DNA of 64,000 bases from an uncultured Eubacterium sp. Lineage in GTDB: Bacteria; Bacillota; Clostridia; Lachnospirales; Lachnospiraceae. Below are positions 9,659-17,212 of this stretch, in pieces; within the stretch, counting starts at the first letter, position 1; each line of letters starts with the position of its first letter. The notes beneath the pieces were generated by a model. The model saw nothing but the letters and a program-made list of their open reading frames with translations, was not told the origin of the DNA and did no database searches. The position numbers and the translations under genes are program-made. The DNA lies in NCBI GenBank assembly GCA_910584645.1, contig CAJUAU010000004.1, forward strand, positions 62,001 through 126,000, written 5' to 3'.

Positions 9659-10591
9659 TTATGCCAAAGTCTCAAGCAGTGCATCCATCTCTGCGATCGT
9701 TCCCACACTATATGTAGTCAGTTCTTTGCCGATGGCTTTCCCGATCTTTTTATTAAAGCCCGCCAGGGTACGTCCCGGCCCGATCTCAATAAATGTATCC
9801 ACACCGTCTGCCGACATGGTCTCTACCGACTGCTGCCAGCGCACAGATGAGGACACCTGTCTTACCAGCAGAGGCTGGATATCTGACTGCTCCGTCACAT
9901 AACCCGCTGTCACATTTGCCACATAGGGAATCTTCGGTGCGCTGATCTCGATCCCATTCAGAACAGCTTCCAGCTTAGTACCTGCCCCTTTCAGAAGATC
10001 CGAGTGGAAAGGTCCGCTGACATTGAGCATAACGGTTCTCTTGGCACCAGCTTCTTTACATTTCGCCGCACCAGCTTCCACCGCTTCTTTCTTTCCGGAG
10101 ATAACGATCTGCCCCGGGCAATTGTAATTTGCCACCTGAACCTGGTCAATGCCTTCGATGGCTTTCTCGATCTGCGGCGCATCCAGTCCCATAACCGCAG
10201 CCATTCCGCCTACCCCGGCGGGAACTTCTTCCTGCATATAGATACCGCGTTTGCGGACAGCTTTTGCCGCATCGATATAACTCATGGAATCCGCCGCCAC
10301 AAGGGCACAGTATTCACCGAGACTGAGTCCTGCTGCCACATCCGGCTTGAGACCTTTGTCCCTCAGGACTTCCATGATCGCCACACTGGTGGTCAGAAGC
10401 GCCACCTGGGTGAACTCTGTTATATTAATATCATCATTTTCCTCAAAACAGAGGGCTTTCAGATCCAGTCCTACCGCTTCCCCTGCCTGATCAAATATTT
10501 CTTTTGCAATCGGAGAATACTCATAAAATTCCTTTCCCATTCCTACCTTTTGTGCACCCTGTCCGGGAAATACGAATGCAATCTTACCCAT
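9659..10591 (-). CDS. fabD: Malonyl-CoA:ACP transacylase FabD
   Basis: 310 residues from the ATG at 10591, chosen for the GGAGG eight bases upstream and because family members begin with MGKIAFVFPGQG. Moves malonyl groups from CoA to ACP. The nucleophile Ser is in GLSLGEYCAL near 90 and the partner His in VSGPFHSDLL near 200. In many relatives fabK, an enoyl reductase, lies between acpP and fabD; here that place holds only a 254-base stretch with a small frame of unknown origin. Confidence 0.95.
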   Translation of the reverse strand: MGKIAFVFPGQGAQKVGMGKEFYEYSPIAKEIFDQAGEAVGLDLKALCFEENDDINITEFTQVALLTTSVAIMEVLRDKGLKPDVAAGLSLGEYCALVAADSMSYIDAAKAVRKRGIYMQEEVPAGVGGMAAVMGLDAPQIEKAIEGIDQVQVANYNCPGQIVISGKKEAVEAGAAKCKEAGAKRTVMLNVSGPFHSDLLKGAGTKLEAVLNGIEISAPKIPYVANVTAGYVTEQSDIQPLLVRQVSSSVRWQQSVETMSADGVDTFIEIGPGRTLAGFNKKIGKAIGKELTTYSVGTIAEMDALLETLA

Positions 10592-10632
10592 AACTCTCTT
10601 TCCTCCATAAACCATCATTATTTCTTAATTTC

Positions 10633-10758
10633 TCATTCTGTGGCGCTAAGAGCATCAACACCATGCAGCACTTCTTTTGCTGATGGTGTGACAAAATCCC
10701 CATATTTTGAAATGGTGGCTGCCGATAAAAATTTATCAACAACCACACCATTTCTCAC
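10633..10758 (-). other. Short open frame between acpP and fabD, possible gene remnant
   Basis: A 41-codon frame from a GTG at 10758 to TGA at 10633; the frame is open back to a TAA near 10776. It reads like the end of a folded protein (core DKFLSAATISKYGDFVTPS) rather than random sequence, but no ribosome site precedes the GTG and no family is recognised. It could be the truncated 3' end of a lost gene, or a small gene with a weak start. Confidence 0.3.
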
Positions 10759-10845
10759 ATTTTGTAAATCACATTAAGATGCAAGCAGTCCGCCACACCC
10801 GTCCCAGCTCGCTCAAACGGGTATATCGAACGAAAGATGTAGCGA

Positions 10846-11076
10846 TTATTCTACACCCTTCTCTTTTAAGAAATTAATTACATCACCTACAGTATTGATG
10901 CTTTCCAGATCATCTGTAGGGATCTCAACATCATACTCTTCCTCAAGAGCCATGATCAATTCATAAAGATCCAGAGAATCCGCTCCCAAATCATCTTTGA
11001 AAGAAGAAGCCTCTGTGATGCTGTCTGCATCCACGCTCAACTGGTCTGCGATAAGTTCCTGCATTTTTTCTAACAT
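10846..11076 (-). CDS. acpP: Acyl carrier protein
   Basis: 76 residues, acidic, four-helix carrier. The Ser that receives the 4'-phosphopantetheine arm is in [12 protein letters not shown] near residue 36, followed by the acidic helix II ([12 protein letters not shown]) that docks on the synthase enzymes. First gene of the acpP-fabD-fabG-fabF unit, behind a consensus promoter (11195-11223). AGGAG lies a suitable distance before the ATG. Confidence 0.96.
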   Translation of the reverse strand: MLEKMQELIADQLSVDADSITEASSFKDDLGADSLDLYELIMALEEEYDVEIPTDDLESINTVGDVINFLKEKGVE

Positions 11077-11171
11077 GATTATTTCTCCTTTTTCCCAGCC
11101 TGCCAGATCCGTGAACCAGCTTCATCAGCATTATGTAGGTCCCAGCAGACTAAATATTATTTTCAAATTTC

Positions 11172-11185
11172 CTCAACTATTTGAG
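11172..11185. promoter_or_regulatory. Inverted repeat just downstream of the acpP promoter
   Basis: CTCAA-CTAT-TTGAG, a 5-bp palindrome, lies about 10 bases downstream of the -10 box, around the predicted transcription start. It could bind a regulator of fatty-acid synthesis. It is short and does not match a complete FabT or FapR site that I can recognise. Confidence 0.3.
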
Positions 11186-11194
11186 TTATTCAGT

Positions 11195-11223
11195 ATTTTA
11201 CAGTATCTTATGTTGTTTGTCAA
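11195..11223 (-). promoter_or_regulatory. Promoter of the acpP-fab operon
   Basis: Minus-strand -35 TTGACA (11223-11218), 17-bp spacer, -10 TAAAAT (11200-11195). Near consensus. About 120 bases separate it from the acpP start. Confidence 0.8.
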
Positions 11224-11437
11224 CCCGCCACAGCCGGATTTTTCCAAGAAAAAAAGCCCGCTGCCAGGACCTGTCTTCCTTTTTTCATAATAGCTGGATC
11301 ACACGAATCAAGGCTTGCTATATAATGTGTCTGGATCAATATCTATACACTCGCTTTCATTATGAGCGGATTAATTATATTCAAAGGCTTTCCTGACTTT
11401 GATAACTCCCAATTCCAATATTGGACAACTTCATATC
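11224..11437. other. Non-coding stretch between acpP promoter and tRNA-Thr terminator
   Basis: No convincing gene. On the minus strand a weak hairpin followed by seven T (around 11250-11275) may act as a backup terminator ahead of the acpP promoter. A TATAAT near 11323 on the plus strand lacks a matching -35. Confidence 0.4.
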
Positions 11438-11445
11438 AAAACAAA

Positions 11446-11476
11446 AGCACCGCAGGACCCTTGATCCTACAGTGCT
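11446..11476 (-). terminator. Terminator of tRNA-Thr
   Basis: Minus-strand hairpin AGCACTGTAGGATC / GGTCCTGCGGTGCT with a 3-base loop, followed by TTTGTTTTG, about 20 bases beyond the 3' end of the tRNA. Confidence 0.75.
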
Positions 11477-11495
11477 TATAGGTTTTTACCCAACC

Positions 11496-11568
11496 AGCTT
11501 CGAAAGGGACTTGAACCCTCGACCCCTTCATTACGAGTGAAGTGCTCTACCGACTGAGCTATCGAAGC
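11496..11568 (-). tRNA. tRNA-Thr (anticodon CGT)
   Basis: A 73-base cloverleaf: acceptor GCTTCGA/TCGAAGC, D arm GCTC/GAGC, anticodon stem CTTCA/TGAAG around loop CTCGTAA (anticodon CGT, reading ACG), T arm GAGGG/CCCTT around TTCAAGT. The discriminator base is T. CCA is not encoded and must be added by nucleotidyltransferase. Confidence 0.95.
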
Positions 11569-11588
11569 ATAACAACTTAACCTAGAAT

Positions 11589-11617
11589 ATTATAACTGAC
11601 TTTTCCTGTTTTGTAAA
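11589..11617 (-). promoter_or_regulatory. Promoter of tRNA-Thr
   Basis: Minus-strand -35 TTTACA (11617-11612), 17-bp spacer, -10 TATAAT (11594-11589), about 20 bases before the mature 5' end. Confidence 0.75.
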
Positions 11618-11812
11618 GTACTAATCATTGAATATTATAGTTTTTTTATAAACTTTTATTATTATTTACATTTTATTCCCACCGAAACTGTTGTATAATA
11701 GAATCAGCTTAAGGGCAAGACCAGATCAGACCAGACATTCATTGTAACGCCATTGAGCTATGGTAGTCTTTAAGGTTTTATAGGGGGGGAACTTTTGGAG
11801 GACAACTGAGAT

Positions 11813-12109
11813 ATGGGAAATACATTTAAAAATAGTGTGGGGTATTTCATACAAAGACACTCAGTCAAAGAATGTGTCATATTGATTCTTCAGATTAGCA
11901 TCACCATAACCATTCTTGCTCTGGCGGTACTTGGACTTGACAATATTCTTCCCATCACTACTACTAACACTGTGGATCTGGTATTGCTGGCTCTTTTGTG
12001 TATCATTTGCGGAATCCGCTTTGTTCCAAACCGCATGGTATACGCTGTGATTTATTTCGTGGTTGCTGCAGTGATCTGCTGTGTTTTTATTGCCAGTTTT
12101 TTTCTGTAG
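11813..12109 (+). CDS. Small membrane protein, three helices, unknown
   Basis: 98 residues with hydrophobic segments near 21-43, 52-68 and 75-97 after a polar N-terminus containing an amphipathic stretch (YFIQRHSVKE). The ribosome site TTGGAGGA lies about 10 bases before the ATG, and a TATAAT at 11694-11699 with a poor -35 may be its promoter. It stands alone and is followed by a strong bidirectional terminator. No family recognised. Confidence 0.65.
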   Translation: MGNTFKNSVGYFIQRHSVKECVILILQISITITILALAVLGLDNILPITTTNTVDLVLLALLCIICGIRFVPNRMVYAVIYFVVAAVICCVFIASFFL

Positions 12110-12153
12110 AAAATCTGCCAGTCTGTCACTGAGAACAGATGGCATACATTTCA

Positions 12154-12197
12154 AAATCCCCCGGACACTGTCTGAAACAGTTCCGGGGGATTTTTTG
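12154..12197. terminator. Bidirectional terminator
   Basis: AAAATCCCCCGGA and TCCGGGGGATTTTTT form a long GC-rich stem with A and T tails on either side, serving the small membrane protein on the plus strand and htpG on the minus strand. Confidence 0.9.
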
Positions 12198-12281
12198 CTG
12201 TCTGCACTTCACGAAAACAATACCCGCAAAGCGCTCTCTCCTGTATTTCTGGTTTGTCACATGAAACTCTCATTCCAAGGC

Positions 12282-14315
12282 TTATTCGTCCTTTGCCAGC
12301 AGCTCCATGATCTCATTACTTCTCTGGACAAATGCTGTCATATCTTCTGCTGCCAGCGGTTTGTGGCTGATCATAGCCAGATCATACAGCTGCCGGCAGA
12401 AAAGTTCCGCATGCTCTCCTTCTTTATGTTCTGCCAGATACTGCACAAGAGGATGATTGGCATTCAGCACCAGCTTCTCGCCACCAAAATCACCCATACC
12501 GCCCATGCCATTCATGGCGTACATTTTCATCATATCCTGCATACGTCTTGTCTCCTCAGAAACAGTGATCATAGAGGAAAGTTTCTCATTTTTCAGTTTC
12601 TCCACTTTAACTTCCAGATTTTCTTTCCCCAGCACTTTGCGGAAGAGCTCCGTAAGAACATCGGTCTTCTCCTTCAATTCCTCCTCACTGGCTTCCTCAC
12701 GGAAATCATCGGTTACTTCGGCATCGATACGCTGGAACTTCACATTGTCCCCTCCGGCTTCCAGGGAGGAAATAAACGGCTGGTCAATATTGTGAGTAAG
12801 AACAAAAGCGTTCATGTTCTGCTCCCGGAACAGATTGATGTACTGGCTCTGCTGCTGAAGATCCGTCACATAATAGATCGTCGTCTTTGGCGGCTCTTCC
12901 GGCTCTCCGTTCTCTGTATCCTCACCTGGCTCAACCACTTCGGCCTCTGGGGCATCTACTGTCTCCAGATATTCTTTCATCGTCATAAATTTATCATCCA
13001 GATCTTTGAAAAGAATAAAATCTTTCATCTTTTCCTGGAATTTCTGGTCTTTGAGACAGCCATATTTAATGAATGGACTGATGTCATCCCAGTATTTCTC
13101 ATAGTTCTCCCGGTCGGTCTTACACATACCACTGAGCTTATCTGCCACTTTTTTCGTAATATATTCCGAGATCTTCGTCACAAAACCATCGTTCTGCAGG
13201 GCGCTTCTCGACACATTCAGCGGAAGGTCCGGACAGTCGATGACACCTTTCAGCAGAAGAAGAAATTCCGGGATCACTTCTTTGATATTATCTGCGATAA
13301 ACACCTGATTGTTGTATAGTTTGATCACACCCTCGGCATTTTCATACTCCAGGTTAACCTTTGGAAAATAAAGAATCCCCTTAAGATTGAAGGGATAATC
13401 CATATTCAGATGGATCCAGAACAGTGGTTCCTTGTAATCATGAAATACTGTACGGTAAAATTCCTTATAGTCCTCTTCGGAACACTCATTGGGATGTTTG
13501 GTCCAAAGAGGCTGGGTATCGCTGATGGAAACCGGACGCTTAAGGATCTTAGTCTTCTTGACCGGCTCTTTCTTTTCATCGCCCTCTTCTTCACTCTTCT
13601 CTGGCTCTTCCACGATCTCCTCGATAACCGTATCCTTTTCTGTCACCTCTTCGCTGGGGATCGTCTCATACTGGGGTTCTGCATTCTCATTGGTCAGGAA
13701 TATTTCCACCGGCATAAAGGAACAATACTTATCCAGCACTTCCTTTACTCTATATTCATTAGAAAATTCATAACTGTCCTCGTTGAGATGAAGGATGATC
13801 TCTGTTCCGGTCTCTTCTCTTGTACCGTTATCCATCTCAAATTCTGTACCACTGTCGGATTCCCAATGCACCGCACCCGCATCATCCCGGTATGACTTTG
13901 TATTGATCTCCACTCTGTCTGCCACCATAAAAGCAGAGTAAAATCCAAGACCAAAGTGACCGATGATCTGGTCTTCACTGGACTTGTCTTTATATTTTTC
14001 AAGAAAATCTGCCGCGCCGGAAAATGCGATCTGGTTGATATATTCCTTCACCTCATCCGCTGACATGCCAAGACCATTGTCTACAAAACGGATCGTCTTT
14101 TCCTCAGCATTTACAAATACTTCTATTTTTTCTTTGTATTCATCGGGAAGAGACGTCTCACCCATCATATCCAGTTTTTTACGCTTTGTAATGGCATCAC
14201 ATCCATTACTTACGAGCTCACGGATAAAAATATCGTGATCGGAATACAGCCATTTTTTAATAATGGGAAAAATATTTTCAGAATTGATCGCTAAACTACC
14301 CTGTTCTTTACTCAT
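12282..14315 (-). CDS. htpG: Molecular chaperone HtpG (Hsp90)
   Basis: 677 residues from the ATG at 14315, which has AGGAGAG eight bases upstream; an earlier in-frame ATG at 14339 overlaps that site. Bacterial Hsp90, an ATP-driven cytosolic chaperone dimer. The GHKL ATPase site is present: E and N in FIRELVSNGCDA near 35, DNGLGM near 85 and GHFGLGFYSAFMV near 125. The charged linker between the N and middle domains is unusually long and acidic (about 215-260, rich in Glu and Lys). A consensus promoter lies 42 bases before the start, and a perfect CIRCE operator lies directly upstream of that promoter, so HrcA control is expected. Confidence 0.96.
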   Translation of the reverse strand: MSKEQGSLAINSENIFPIIKKWLYSDHDIFIRELVSNGCDAITKRKKLDMMGETSLPDEYKEKIEVFVNAEEKTIRFVDNGLGMSADEVKEYINQIAFSGAADFLEKYKDKSSEDQIIGHFGLGFYSAFMVADRVEINTKSYRDDAGAVHWESDSGTEFEMDNGTREETGTEIILHLNEDSYEFSNEYRVKEVLDKYCSFMPVEIFLTNENAEPQYETIPSEEVTEKDTVIEEIVEEPEKSEEEGDEKKEPVKKTKILKRPVSISDTQPLWTKHPNECSEEDYKEFYRTVFHDYKEPLFWIHLNMDYPFNLKGILYFPKVNLEYENAEGVIKLYNNQVFIADNIKEVIPEFLLLLKGVIDCPDLPLNVSRSALQNDGFVTKISEYITKKVADKLSGMCKTDRENYEKYWDDISPFIKYGCLKDQKFQEKMKDFILFKDLDDKFMTMKEYLETVDAPEAEVVEPGEDTENGEPEEPPKTTIYYVTDLQQQSQYINLFREQNMNAFVLTHNIDQPFISSLEAGGDNVKFQRIDAEVTDDFREEASEEELKEKTDVLTELFRKVLGKENLEVKVEKLKNEKLSSMITVSEETRRMQDMMKMYAMNGMGGMGDFGGEKLVLNANHPLVQYLAEHKEGEHAELFCRQLYDLAMISHKPLAAEDMTAFVQRSNEIMELLAKDE

Positions 14316-14356
14316 CTTTTTCACTCTCCTGTTTTGCAAATTTCTGTATAAAACTA

Positions 14357-14385
14357 ATATTAGTACAGAAAAGTAAAGATGTCAA
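14357..14385 (-). promoter_or_regulatory. Promoter of htpG
   Basis: Minus-strand -35 TTGACA (14385-14380), 17-bp spacer, -10 TAATAT (14362-14357). Near consensus. Confidence 0.85.
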
Positions 14386-14392
14386 GAACTTT

Positions 14393-14419
14393 TTAGCACT
14401 CATTAAAGCCGAGTGCTAA
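14393..14419. promoter_or_regulatory. CIRCE operator (HrcA site)
   Basis: TTAGCACTC, nine bases, GAGTGCTAA: a perfect match to the 9-9-9 CIRCE consensus bound by HrcA. It lies 7 bp upstream of the htpG -35 box and overlaps the last codons and stop codon of the upstream DUF5721 gene. Confidence 0.95.
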
Positions 14420-14852
14420 CAATCTCATTTTTATGAAAGAATTCCACACATTGGTCATCCCAAATTTGTTCACTGCTTTTGTCCAGGGTAAAATTCGCCG
14501 GCGTATAACTGCTGATACAATGTAATTCGTTATTTTCATATTGAATCCTGAGCCCGCCGCAATCTCCATTATTCAAGTAATGAACAAACTGGATCCGAAG
14601 CAGCCGGGGCGTCTGCTCTCCCTTGATCATAGAAAATGCCAGCGGCCGCAGAAGCTTCCAGGGTACATATTCCCTGCTGCCATAAATTTCTTTTTCCTCC
14701 TCTGAAAGCCAGTCTGCCAACAGATTTCCCTTTACAGTTATGGACACAAAGGTCTTGATCTCCATTGTCCCGACACAAAATTTGTCAAAATTTTCTTTTA
14801 AAAAAAGAACTGCCATAAACTCTCTTACATCTTCTATTTTATATATCTGCAT
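14403..14852 (-). CDS. DUF5721 family protein
   Basis: 149 residues, soluble, no signal or membrane segment. The pattern (MQIYKIEDVREFMAVLF start, then a mixed beta-rich body) fits DUF5721, a small family of unknown function known from Lachnospiraceae; this call is from memory of the family and moderately sure. The ATG at 14852 is preferred over a GTG one codon earlier because of its spacing from AGAGGTG. Its last codons encode half of the CIRCE operator of htpG, so the 3' end is under double constraint. Confidence 0.65.
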   Translation of the reverse strand: MQIYKIEDVREFMAVLFLKENFDKFCVGTMEIKTFVSITVKGNLLADWLSEEEKEIYGSREYVPWKLLRPLAFSMIKGEQTPRLLRIQFVHYLNNGDCGGLRIQYENNELHCISSYTPANFTLDKSSEQIWDDQCVEFFHKNEIVSTRL

Positions 14853-14907
14853 CACTGCACACCTCTTTGATCCCGAATAAATTTGTTGTTTCTGGAGACA
14901 ATATTTA

Positions 14908-14924
14908 TGACGTAATCGACGTCA
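14908..14924. promoter_or_regulatory. Inverted repeat upstream of the Cys-rich peptide gene
   Basis: TGACGT-AATCG-ACGTCA, perfect 6-bp arms with a 5-base spacer, 30 bases before the start at 14954 and between two divergent genes. It may be an operator. I do not recognise the regulator. Confidence 0.4.
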
Positions 14925-14953
14925 CAATTTATATACAGAAAGGAGAAAACACC

Positions 14954-15148
14954 ATGAGAGCAAGTGAATCAACCTATAAAAATGTAGCAAAAAACTGCAG
15001 TTCTTATGCCGTTAAAGACTGCTGTAAGTGTACTAATAAATCTGGTGATGTGGAGGTTTCCTGTACGACCTGCAAACATTTCTCAGACAACAAACATTGT
15101 AAACTGGATCTGTTTGACCCCATCGCAGCCGATCACAACTTTATGTAA
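14954..15148 (+). CDS. Cysteine-rich small protein, unknown
   Basis: 64 residues from the ATG at 14954, which has AAAGGAGA eight bases upstream; the longer frame from 14867 lacks a ribosome site. Seven cysteines in the pattern C, CC-x-C, C-x2-C and C suggest a small metal-binding (zinc-ribbon-like) fold. No signal peptide or membrane segment. Monocistronic, followed by two hairpins, the second a terminator. Family not recognised with certainty. Confidence 0.7.
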   Translation: MRASESTYKNVAKNCSSYAVKDCCKCTNKSGDVEVSCTTCKHFSDNKHCKLDLFDPIAADHNFM

Positions 15149-15205
15149 CTCCCCACGTCACGCTTTGCGAACCAGGGCAAATCGTCCGGTCAGGCTGCCG
15201 GACAG

Positions 15206-15250
15206 AGAAAAGCGTCAGAACCTGCAGAATCTGGCGCTTTTCTTTTATTC
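15206..15250. terminator. Convergent terminator after the Cys-rich gene
   Basis: AGAAAAGCGTCAG and CTGGCGCTTTTCT form a 13-bp stem followed by T-rich sequence. It overlaps the stop codon of the convergent GH13 gene and may work both ways. A smaller GTCCGG/CCGGAC hairpin lies at 15184-15203. Confidence 0.75.
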
Positions 15251-17041
15251 CACACTCTCAAATACCACCACAGACCGCGGTGAGACCATATATTTTTTCA
15301 GATCACTTTTTTTCTGCTTTTCATCGTCCGTATCCAGGATCACGTTCCATTTTTTCGTCGCATTGATCACCGGGAGATAAAATTCATGGGCATCCCAGTG
15401 AAAATTAAACACCATATACAAAGATTTTCCGCCGTAATAGGAACCATAAAACAAAATTCCAACTTCCCTGCTGTAATATGAAAAATTTGCCTCCCAGGGT
15501 TCAATTCCATGACAGGACACTCCTGGCGCCCCTATTCCCAGCGTATCCATTCCACTCAAAACGTCATGGCGCTGGTAGAGCAGATGATCTTTTCGGAACT
15601 GGATCAGTCGATGACAAAAATCATAGATCTTCTGATTTTTTTCAAGCAGGCTCCAGTCCAGCCAGGTAGAAGCATTATCCTGGCAATAGGCATTATTATT
15701 TCCCTTCTGGGTCCTGCCAAACTCATCCCCTGCTAAAAGCATCGGAGTGGCAAGTCCCAAAAACAACATACAGAATGCATTCTTTGTCTGCCGCATCCGC
15801 ATCTGGTTTACCACTCTTTTGCGGCTCACTCCCTCCTGGCCACAGTTCCAGCTGTAATTAAATTCTGTGCCGTCTGAGTTCCTCTCACCATTTGGCTCAT
15901 TGTGCTTCACATCATAGGAAACCAGATCCCGCAGTGTGAATCCATTTTTCTGTGTGATATAATGAATCCGGCCTATCTCCTCCTCATCCTTGCGGAAACA
16001 CTGGTAAAAATCCCCTACCTGGCCTTCATCACTCTTTAGATACCGTCTTGCCACGGTCATATATTCATCATTAAACCGGGCAAACTTCCTTTCTCCGCCC
16101 ACCCGTTTTACCTTTTTCCAATGACTGCTCAAAAATTTACAATTCCTAAGAAACGGGTCTGCCAGAAGCCATTCCTCCGAGACCACGTCCGAGTTGACCA
16201 GAAAACCGTCTACATGAAATTCTGTCACATAGTATACCAGACATCTCAGTATAAATTCAGGAGAGCGGTCCACAAAATGCATGTCAAGAAAAAGATTCAT
16301 GCCGTTTTGATGCAGCATTTTAACCATCTGCTTCATTTCCCCCACGGCATCCGCACCTTCCACCGCATAGGATGCTTTAGGGGCAAAATAGCAGGCATCC
16401 CCAGTATATCCCCAGTAATTGATTTTTTTCTCATCCGCGTACATCCGCTCATTAAAATCGTAAAGAGGAAGAAATAATATGGTATTCACTCCCAGCTCTT
16501 TCATATAAGGTATCTTTTCACAAAACCCGGCAAAGGTTCCCGGATGTTTCACCCCTGAACTGCTGTGTCTGGTATAACCCCGCAGGTGGCACTGGTACAG
16601 GATCATATCCTCGTAAGGGATGGAAATTCTTTTTTCGCCGCTCCAGTCGAAGGATTCCAGACTAAATCTTCCCCTGAGCTTTCCTGGCTTTTTGCCAAAT
16701 ACATCTCTCCCCGCCACAGAACGCATATATGGATCGTTAACAACCCGGCGGTCTGCCTCAAAAGTATACTCAAAGCGATTTAAAAAATCTGCCAGCTCCC
16801 GCCCTTCCAGCCGGACACTGAACAGGTCCGGTGCTCCCATTTCCTTCATGGAAAACATCGGTATTTTATGCCGCAGCTTATTTTCTTCATACAGGCAGAG
16901 CTTACATGTCTTTGCATCTCTGCACCAGATCGTAATCTCAGCACTTTTGCCGGATTCCGATAAAATAACTCCCTCTCTCACATAACCCGCTTTTTTTATC
17001 GTAAATTGTCCATTTTCAATCGCATTCATCCATTCTGTCAT
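15245..17041 (-). CDS. GH13 isoamylase/GlgX-like protein with degenerate active site
   Basis: 598 residues with the layout of glycogen-debranching GH13 enzymes: an N-terminal beta domain (about 1-130), a TIM barrel (about 145-480) and a C-terminal beta domain. Conserved fold segments are clear, such as DLVSYDVKHNEPNGERNSDG (372-391) and LAGDEFGRTQKGNNNAYCQDN (436-456). The catalytic positions are not. The nucleophile Asp of VDGFRFD is Asn283 (VDGFLVN), the acid/base Glu position is Ser306, the third Asp of the HDG motif is Asn366 (KNG), and the Arg before the nucleophile is Leu. Activity as a hydrolase is therefore unlikely. It may bind glucan or regulate a true debranching enzyme. The frame is intact with no sign of decay. 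Confidence 0.85.
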   Translation of the reverse strand: MTEWMNAIENGQFTIKKAGYVREGVILSESGKSAEITIWCRDAKTCKLCLYEENKLRHKIPMFSMKEMGAPDLFSVRLEGRELADFLNRFEYTFEADRRVVNDPYMRSVAGRDVFGKKPGKLRGRFSLESFDWSGEKRISIPYEDMILYQCHLRGYTRHSSSGVKHPGTFAGFCEKIPYMKELGVNTILFLPLYDFNERMYADEKKINYWGYTGDACYFAPKASYAVEGADAVGEMKQMVKMLHQNGMNLFLDMHFVDRSPEFILRCLVYYVTEFHVDGFLVNSDVVSEEWLLADPFLRNCKFLSSHWKKVKRVGGERKFARFNDEYMTVARRYLKSDEGQVGDFYQCFRKDEEEIGRIHYITQKNGFTLRDLVSYDVKHNEPNGERNSDGTEFNYSWNCGQEGVSRKRVVNQMRMRQTKNAFCMLFLGLATPMLLAGDEFGRTQKGNNNAYCQDNASTWLDWSLLEKNQKIYDFCHRLIQFRKDHLLYQRHDVLSGMDTLGIGAPGVSCHGIEPWEANFSYYSREVGILFYGSYYGGKSLYMVFNFHWDAHEFYLPVINATKKWNVILDTDDEKQKKSDLKKYMVSPRSVVVFESVE

Positions 17042-17136
17042 CCTTAATTGTTATTCTACTGACTGCCACAGCTTTATTTTAGCATAGTTGAAATGCAATC
17101 ACAAGTGAAAAAGAATCGCAAATATTACAAAAACGC

Positions 17137-17164
17137 TTGCAAAATCACAGTTTTCTAGTAAAAT
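17137..17164 (+). promoter_or_regulatory. Promoter of the ABC-F gene
   Basis: -35 TTGCAA (17137-17142), 16-bp spacer, -10 TAAAAT (17159-17164), about 50 bases before the ATG. Confidence 0.6.
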
Positions 17165-17212
17165 AGTGAGTGTTAATGTAAAATATTTAAAGAATTGTGA
17201 TGGAGGAAAAAA

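Noticed and set aside
10781..10845. Terminator after acpP
   Set aside because: An ACCCGT/ACGGGT stem exists but no T-run follows on the minus strand, so acpP and fabD are treated as one unit.
11301..11340. Plus-strand promoter with TATAAT near 11323
   Set aside because: No acceptable -35 at 16-18 bp and no gene follows.
14316..14339. Longer N-terminus of HtpG
   Set aside because: The upstream ATG overlaps the ribosome site; known HtpG proteins begin like the frame from 14315.
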